Assembly (NCBI GenBank): GCA_964618105.1
Contig: CAZUAJ010000032.1
Coordinates: 1-10,223 of the forward strand
Length of the DNA: 10,223 bases
Reading direction: 5' to 3'
Source of the DNA: CAG-273 sp964618105
GTDB taxonomy: Bacteria; Bacillota; Clostridia; TANB77; CAG-508
Shown: positions 7,011-10,223 of the stretch, in pieces
Numbering within the stretch: the stretch's first letter is position 1
How the letters are laid out: every line of letters begins with the position of its first letter
Notes under the pieces: model-generated
Databases searched by the model: none
Seen by the model: only the letters and a program-made list of their open reading frames with translations
Told to the model about the DNA's origin: nothing
Program-made: the position numbers and the translations under genes

Positions 7011-9386
7011 TTGAAAATGAAAGTGGTGAATTTTTTGAAACTATTTGATAAATTTTTAAAAGTTTTGAAAACAGATAGAAACACATTTGTAACTTATATT
7101 CTAACATTAATTTCTGCTTACATATTAGTAGATAGAATTATGGAATTGTTATTTATAATTTTTACAGGTGTAGGTTTTGATTATTGGGGACCAATAAAAT
7201 ACTTTTTTGCTTTTGCTTGTATGGCATTTGCATTTTTCTTTTCCGGTGGTTCAAAATTTGCAAAAGCAGATGTTAATAAATTAAGATTTTTTCATACATT
7301 TATAGTTTCATTTTATATTTTAATTGTATCAGCAGTTGTTCAATGGTTAAATCAAATAGTTTGGATAAATCTTTTATCTTTGCCAAACTATCCTGAACTT
7401 GCAAGAGATTTCTTTTATCTTTTTAAGCCTGCTTTTACAGCTATAGGTGTATATATACCTCTTGTTACATTCTACAAGGTAATTAAATGGCTTATCTTTA
7501 GTATTAATGATGTTAAAGACATTCGTGATTCAATATTTGATTATGGTGGAATTAAATTAACATCAGATAAAGAAGCACATGGTGTTTATACATGTGAAGT
7601 AAAAGTTTGTATGGATAGTGAAAGTGGTGAAGATATTTGTATTCCAGAAAAGAAACGTTATGAGTCTTTATTAGTTGTTGGTGTTTCTGGTTCTGGTAAA
7701 ACTACAATGATTTATGAGCCAATGCTTGCAAGAGATATTGAAAGAAAATCTTTCTTTAAAGAAGTTTCAAAAGAAATGGGATTTACTGCATTAAGAACAG
7801 GACTAGCTTCTTTAAATTGTCCTTACAATAATGACTACATAAATGAACATTTTACTTTAGATATGTTAATACCTAAAGCTGATAAATTGGATATTTATAA
7901 AAATTATATGAAAAAAATGATTATATCAAGCTCTGGTGATAAAATTATTTACCGTAATATGGGTATTACATACCTTTCTGCTGAAATTGAATCAGTAGAT
8001 AAAATTGCTAAAGTAGCACAAAACTATCACATTCCTGTTAATATAGTTGACCCAAATCGTGCTGATTCTCCTGGTTTAAATCCTTTTGTATACAAAGACC
8101 CTATAAAAACAGGTTTAGCTGTTTCTTCAGTGTTAAAAGGATTATTTATTCATAGTAGACCAGATACAGAACTTGCTTTTAGAGAAAATGAAGCAATTCA
8201 AATGATTGAAAATATAGCTATTTTACTAAAAGAAATGTATCCTTTAGAGAATGATGGACTATTGCCAAACTTGGAAGATATGCTTGATTTATTAACTGAT
8301 TTTAACTTAGTTGTTGATTATGTAGAAAAAATGAAGCAAATTCCTGAATTTGTAACTAAATATCGTATATTAATTAGATTTTTTGAAAATAATTTTTACC
8401 CAGATAGTCCAAACTTATTAAATGCAAGGCGTTCAACAACTACTGCTTCAGCTGAAATTGATAATTTACTACGTTACCCTGGAGTAAAAGCTGTATTGTG
8501 TAATCGTTCTAATAACTTAGATTATGATAAAATATTATCAGACGGTCAAGTAACTTTGGTATGCACTCGTAGAGGAGATTTAGGTGAAACCGCACACAAA
8601 GCATTTGGATTATTTTTCTTATTACTAATGCAACAATCTATTCTAGCTAGACCTGGAAATGATAGTACACGTATTCCACATTTCTTGTATATAGATGATT
8701 TTCCTGCATATATTTGCAAGGCTACTGAACCTATATATACACTATATAGAAAATATAATGTTGCAACTGTATTAGATTCTCAAAACTTAACACAATTAAA
8801 AGGTGATTTATCTGCTGATGCTAGGGGAGACTACTATAAGAACTTAATACTTTCAAATACAGTTAACAAAATTATATTTGGTAATGCCACACCAGAAGAT
8901 GTTGAATGGTGGGAAACAGCAATGCAAGATAAAAGAGAGTGGACATGGAGTGATAGCTATAATACAGATAAGGTTGAATATGATCCTAAAAAAGGCGGTA
9001 TTAGCTTTAAGTGGAAGCCAAACTTTGCTAAAGGTAAAATAATGTCATTGAAAGGCAAACAGGTTATTTATAAAATAAAAGATTTAAGCGGAAAAAGTGC
9101 TGTTAATAAAGGTAAAGTTGATTTTATGGAATCAAAATACAAAGAAGTACAAAAAACAAAAAAATATGACTTTACTAAATTTACTAGTGGAATTTCAGAT
9201 GCTCAAGCTGCTGCAAAAAAAGCTCTAAAATCTAAAAAGACTAATTATGAAGCTGTTACTGCTAGCAATGACAATTATGATACTGAACGAGAATTTAACC
9301 CAATTCAAACAGATACATCAGATTCTAAATACTTATTTGATAATGAAGATGCAATTGTTGTAAACTTCAAAAATAAGAAAAATTAG
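7011..9386 (+). CDS. Membrane-anchored VirD4/TraG-type (coupling-protein-like) ATPase without conjugation neighbours
   Basis: A 791-residue P-loop ATPase of the type IV coupling-protein class, which in conjugation brings DNA to a secretion channel. About four hydrophobic segments occupy residues 28-55, 62-79, 92-118 and 134-163. Walker A is GVSGSGKT (224-231). The TraG/TraM-recognition-like block RRSTTTASAEIDNLLRYPG lies before Walker B, FLYIDDFPAYI, where Asp562-Asp563 stands where Asp-Glu is usual. SQNLTQLKGD follows as the sensor-like Gln region. The last 120 residues are lysine-rich, low in complexity, with an acidic end, and probably flexible. Start: TTG 7011 and ATG 7017 lack a ribosome site, whereas TTG 7035 has GTGGTGA 5 bases upstream and may be the true start. 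It has its own promoter, and a strong terminator lies about 100 bases past the stop. No relaxase, VirB4 or pilus gene is near, so its substrate (DNA, protein or none) is unknown. FtsK/HerA-like relatives are an alternative. Confidence 0.82.
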   Translation: MKMKVVNFLKLFDKFLKVLKTDRNTFVTYILTLISAYILVDRIMELLFIIFTGVGFDYWGPIKYFFAFACMAFAFFFSGGSKFAKADVNKLRFFHTFIVSFYILIVSAVVQWLNQIVWINLLSLPNYPELARDFFYLFKPAFTAIGVYIPLVTFYKVIKWLIFSINDVKDIRDSIFDYGGIKLTSDKEAHGVYTCEVKVCMDSESGEDICIPEKKRYESLLVVGVSGSGKTTMIYEPMLARDIERKSFFKEVSKEMGFTALRTGLASLNCPYNNDYINEHFTLDMLIPKADKLDIYKNYMKKMIISSSGDKIIYRNMGITYLSAEIESVDKIAKVAQNYHIPVNIVDPNRADSPGLNPFVYKDPIKTGLAVSSVLKGLFIHSRPDTELAFRENEAIQMIENIAILLKEMYPLENDGLLPNLEDMLDLLTDFNLVVDYVEKMKQIPEFVTKYRILIRFFENNFYPDSPNLLNARRSTTTASAEIDNLLRYPGVKAVLCNRSNNLDYDKILSDGQVTLVCTRRGDLGETAHKAFGLFFLLLMQQSILARPGNDSTRIPHFLYIDDFPAYICKATEPIYTLYRKYNVATVLDSQNLTQLKGDLSADARGDYYKNLILSNTVNKIIFGNATPEDVEWWETAMQDKREWTWSDSYNTDKVEYDPKKGGISFKWKPNFAKGKIMSLKGKQVIYKIKDLSGKSAVNKGKVDFMESKYKEVQKTKKYDFTKFTSGISDAQAAAKKALKSKKTNYEAVTASNDNYDTEREFNPIQTDTSDSKYLFDNEDAIVVNFKNKKN

Positions 9387-9402
9387 ACATATATATACTT
9401 TT

Positions 9403-9431
9403 TTGAAAATTAGTGTATAATTAAATAAAAT
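9403..9431 (+). promoter_or_regulatory. Promoter-like site after the ATPase gene
   Basis: TTGAAA (9403-9408) and TAAAAT (9426-9431) are exactly 17 bases apart. A perfect TATAAT (9416-9421) also lies between them but has no good -35 box. The region is A+T-rich, so chance matches are possible. If real, it would drive the short transcript ending at the terminator at 9490-9525. Confidence 0.35.
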
Positions 9432-9437
9432 ATGGAA

Positions 9438-9525
9438 TATTATATATTTCTACTAGATTAATCTCTACCAATAGCTGATTATAGGTAGCAGTAAAAGCCA
9501 TTCATAAGAATGGCTTTTACTTTTT
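9438..9525 (+). ncRNA. Candidate small RNA (about 88 bases) ending in an intrinsic terminator
   Basis: Between the promoter-like site at 9403-9431 and the terminator at 9490-9525 there is no ORF with a ribosome site, but there are two stacked hairpins. The first pairs CTACC (9465-9469) with GGTAG (9484-9488), and inside it ATA pairs with TAT past a single mismatch. The second is the terminator. This is the layout of a typical bacterial sRNA. The simpler reading is that it is only the 3' untranslated tail of the ATPase mRNA, from which a 3'-derived sRNA could still arise. No known RNA family is recognised. Confidence 0.25.
9490..9525 (+). terminator. Intrinsic terminator after the ATPase gene
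   Basis: A perfect 14-bp stem, AGTAAAAGCCATTC (9490-9503) with 9508-9521, has loop ATAA and a TTTTT tail (9521-9525). On the opposite strand there is no T-run, so it acts mainly on rightward transcription. It lies 104 bases past the ATPase stop. Confidence 0.9.
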
Positions 9526-9573
9526 CATTTAATACCTTTTTATCTCTACTGTACATACTCTCAGATTTTTATT

Positions 9574-9590
9574 GTCAATATTATGTTGAC
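9574..9590. repeat. 17-base near-palindrome between convergent genes
   Basis: GTCAATATTATGTTGAC has eight pairable positions on each side of a single central base (one as G-T). The half-site motif TGTCAA/TTGACA recurs at about 9621-9626 (TGTCAA). It looks like a dimeric protein-binding site, but no start of a known gene is next to it, so its purpose is unclear. Confidence 0.3.
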
Positions 9591-9646
9591 TTCTTAACTA
9601 TTTTGATTTTATCTGTATTATGTCAACTCAGTAGAAGGGCGAGTGT

Positions 9647-10223
9647 TTACTGCTCTAATTCTAGTTGGACATCAGATTGCAGAGAAACTACAGGGCATAT
9701 AGAACCAGTGAAACCGTATTTGTCATCATAAGAAAAATCCGCCCATATTACAAGCCCGGGATACGTATCATAACCGCTCCTATCATAACTATCAACATAC
9801 AGTAACGCACTCGAATTCCCCGTAGAAGGCGAAGCCAGCATGTATCTATTTCCACTTCCTGGGTAGTACATACTATCTATGGCACTATCTGTTTTTACTG
9901 AATAATCTGATGTCCTATAATAATATCCATTGCTTGCTGAACTATTATTACTTGGTCCTACTCCATATCCATAATTATTTGTATCTCCACTATAAGGATA
10001 TTGATAAAATAATTTTACTCTATTTGCTTCTGCACTTAATGTACTTGTATCTGGTGTCGTTCCTGTTAATCCATAATGTGTATTATAACTATCCATCATC
10101 ATCTCTAAACTTGGTGACCCTACTACATAATTTATTTTACTTGATATTGTTGCAGATGTATCTTTTAGTCCTGCCCAATTACTTGTATTTGTTAACCATG
10201 TTACTGCTTTCATACTATCATTA
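9647..10223 (-). CDS. C-terminal part of a predicted surface/pilin-like protein, N-terminus beyond window
   Basis: The frame is open to the right edge, so the ATG at 10213 is probably internal and only the last 190 or so residues are seen. The piece is rich in Ser, Tyr, Asn, Asp and Gly. AVTWLTNTSNWAGL, then GSPSLEMMMDSYN, and a final module from NRYMLASP to CPVVSLQSDVQL match a pattern I remember from multi-copy gut Clostridia proteins (xWLASP...GxRPVVSLKSDVQL, DUF6273-like), many of which begin with a type IV prepilin signal. That start cannot be checked here. By analogy the protein would be exported and displayed, and its folded end may be C-type-lectin-like; this is inference. The final module (9661-9840) is about 44% G+C while the preceding part (9901-10020) is about 28%, which suggests exchange of the end module. 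No terminator is seen after the stop on this strand. Confidence 0.6.
   Translation of the reverse strand, partial: NDSMKAVTWLTNTSNWAGLKDTSATISSKINYVVGSPSLEMMMDSYNTHYGLTGTTPDTSTLSAEANRVKLFYQYPYSGDTNNYGYGVGPSNNSSASNGYYYRTSDYSVKTDSAIDSMYYPGSGNRYMLASPSTGNSSALLYVDSYDRSGYDTYPGLVIWADFSYDDKYGFTGSICPVVSLQSDVQLELEQ

Noticed and set aside
7011..9386. Integrated conjugative element or prophage
   Set aside because: Only a coupling-protein-like ATPase is present; there is no integrase, relaxase, VirB4, capsid or attachment repeat in the window, and dut alone is not evidence of phage.
9494..9571. Leftward 25-codon frame (MYSRDKKVL...) across the terminator
   Set aside because: No ribosome site, and its length and position are explained by the stem sequence.
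9510..9731. + strand 73-codon frame starting in the terminator stem
   Set aside because: It begins inside a strong terminator and overlaps the end of the convergent surface-protein gene; its Cys/Ser-rich product has no recognisable feature.
1..10223. CRISPR array, tRNA or rRNA genes
   Set aside because: I saw no regularly spaced direct repeats, no tRNA cloverleaf with a TTCGA arm, and no conserved rRNA segments.

Overview
The window is a low-G+C stretch (mostly under 30% G+C, A/T-rich third codon positions, strong AGGAGG-type ribosome sites, SpoVB/YtgP-type flippase). It fits a chromosomal segment of a Clostridia-like Firmicute, probably from an animal gut. The ISLre2-type transposase and the C-terminal 'LASP...PVVSL.SDVQL' module at the right end are, from memory, common in such genomes. 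The species cannot be named from the sequence alone.

Layout from left to right. 3-1166 (+) is an ISLre2/UPF0236-family transposase whose N-terminus lies outside the window. 1167-1634 is gene-poor: the presumed right flank of that insertion sequence, a small unrecognised ORF and a strong hairpin between convergent genes. 1635-4605 is a leftward group: dUTPase (dut), an alanine-racemase-family enzyme, and 11 bases after it an ATP-grasp ligase that resembles D-aspartate ligase of peptidoglycan synthesis. 4764-5042 is a leftward HU-type DNA-binding protein with its own promoter and terminator. 5216-6850 is a leftward lipid II flippase-type transporter of the MurJ/YtgP/SpoVB group. A divergent promoter region at 6851-7010 then leads rightward into 7011-9386, a membrane-anchored VirD4/TraG-like ATPase standing alone with no conjugation genes in view. 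9387-9646 contains a candidate small RNA ending in a clear intrinsic terminator. 9647-10223 (-) is the C-terminal part of a predicted surface or pilin-like protein running off the right edge.

How the genes may work together: racemase, ATP-grasp ligase and flippase all fit cell-wall precursor synthesis (make a D-amino acid, attach it to the stem peptide, flip lipid II), while dut and hup are housekeeping genes. The racemase and ligase look like a true two-gene operon; dut, hup and the flippase each appear to have their own promoter.

Most worth a second look are: the racemase-ligase pair, in which the racemase has lost the Asp of its usual CMDQ motif; the orphan coupling-protein-like ATPase with Asp-Asp instead of Asp-Glu in Walker B; the candidate sRNA; and the surface-protein gene whose last module has a much higher G+C content (about 44%) than the part before it (about 28%), suggesting module exchange.
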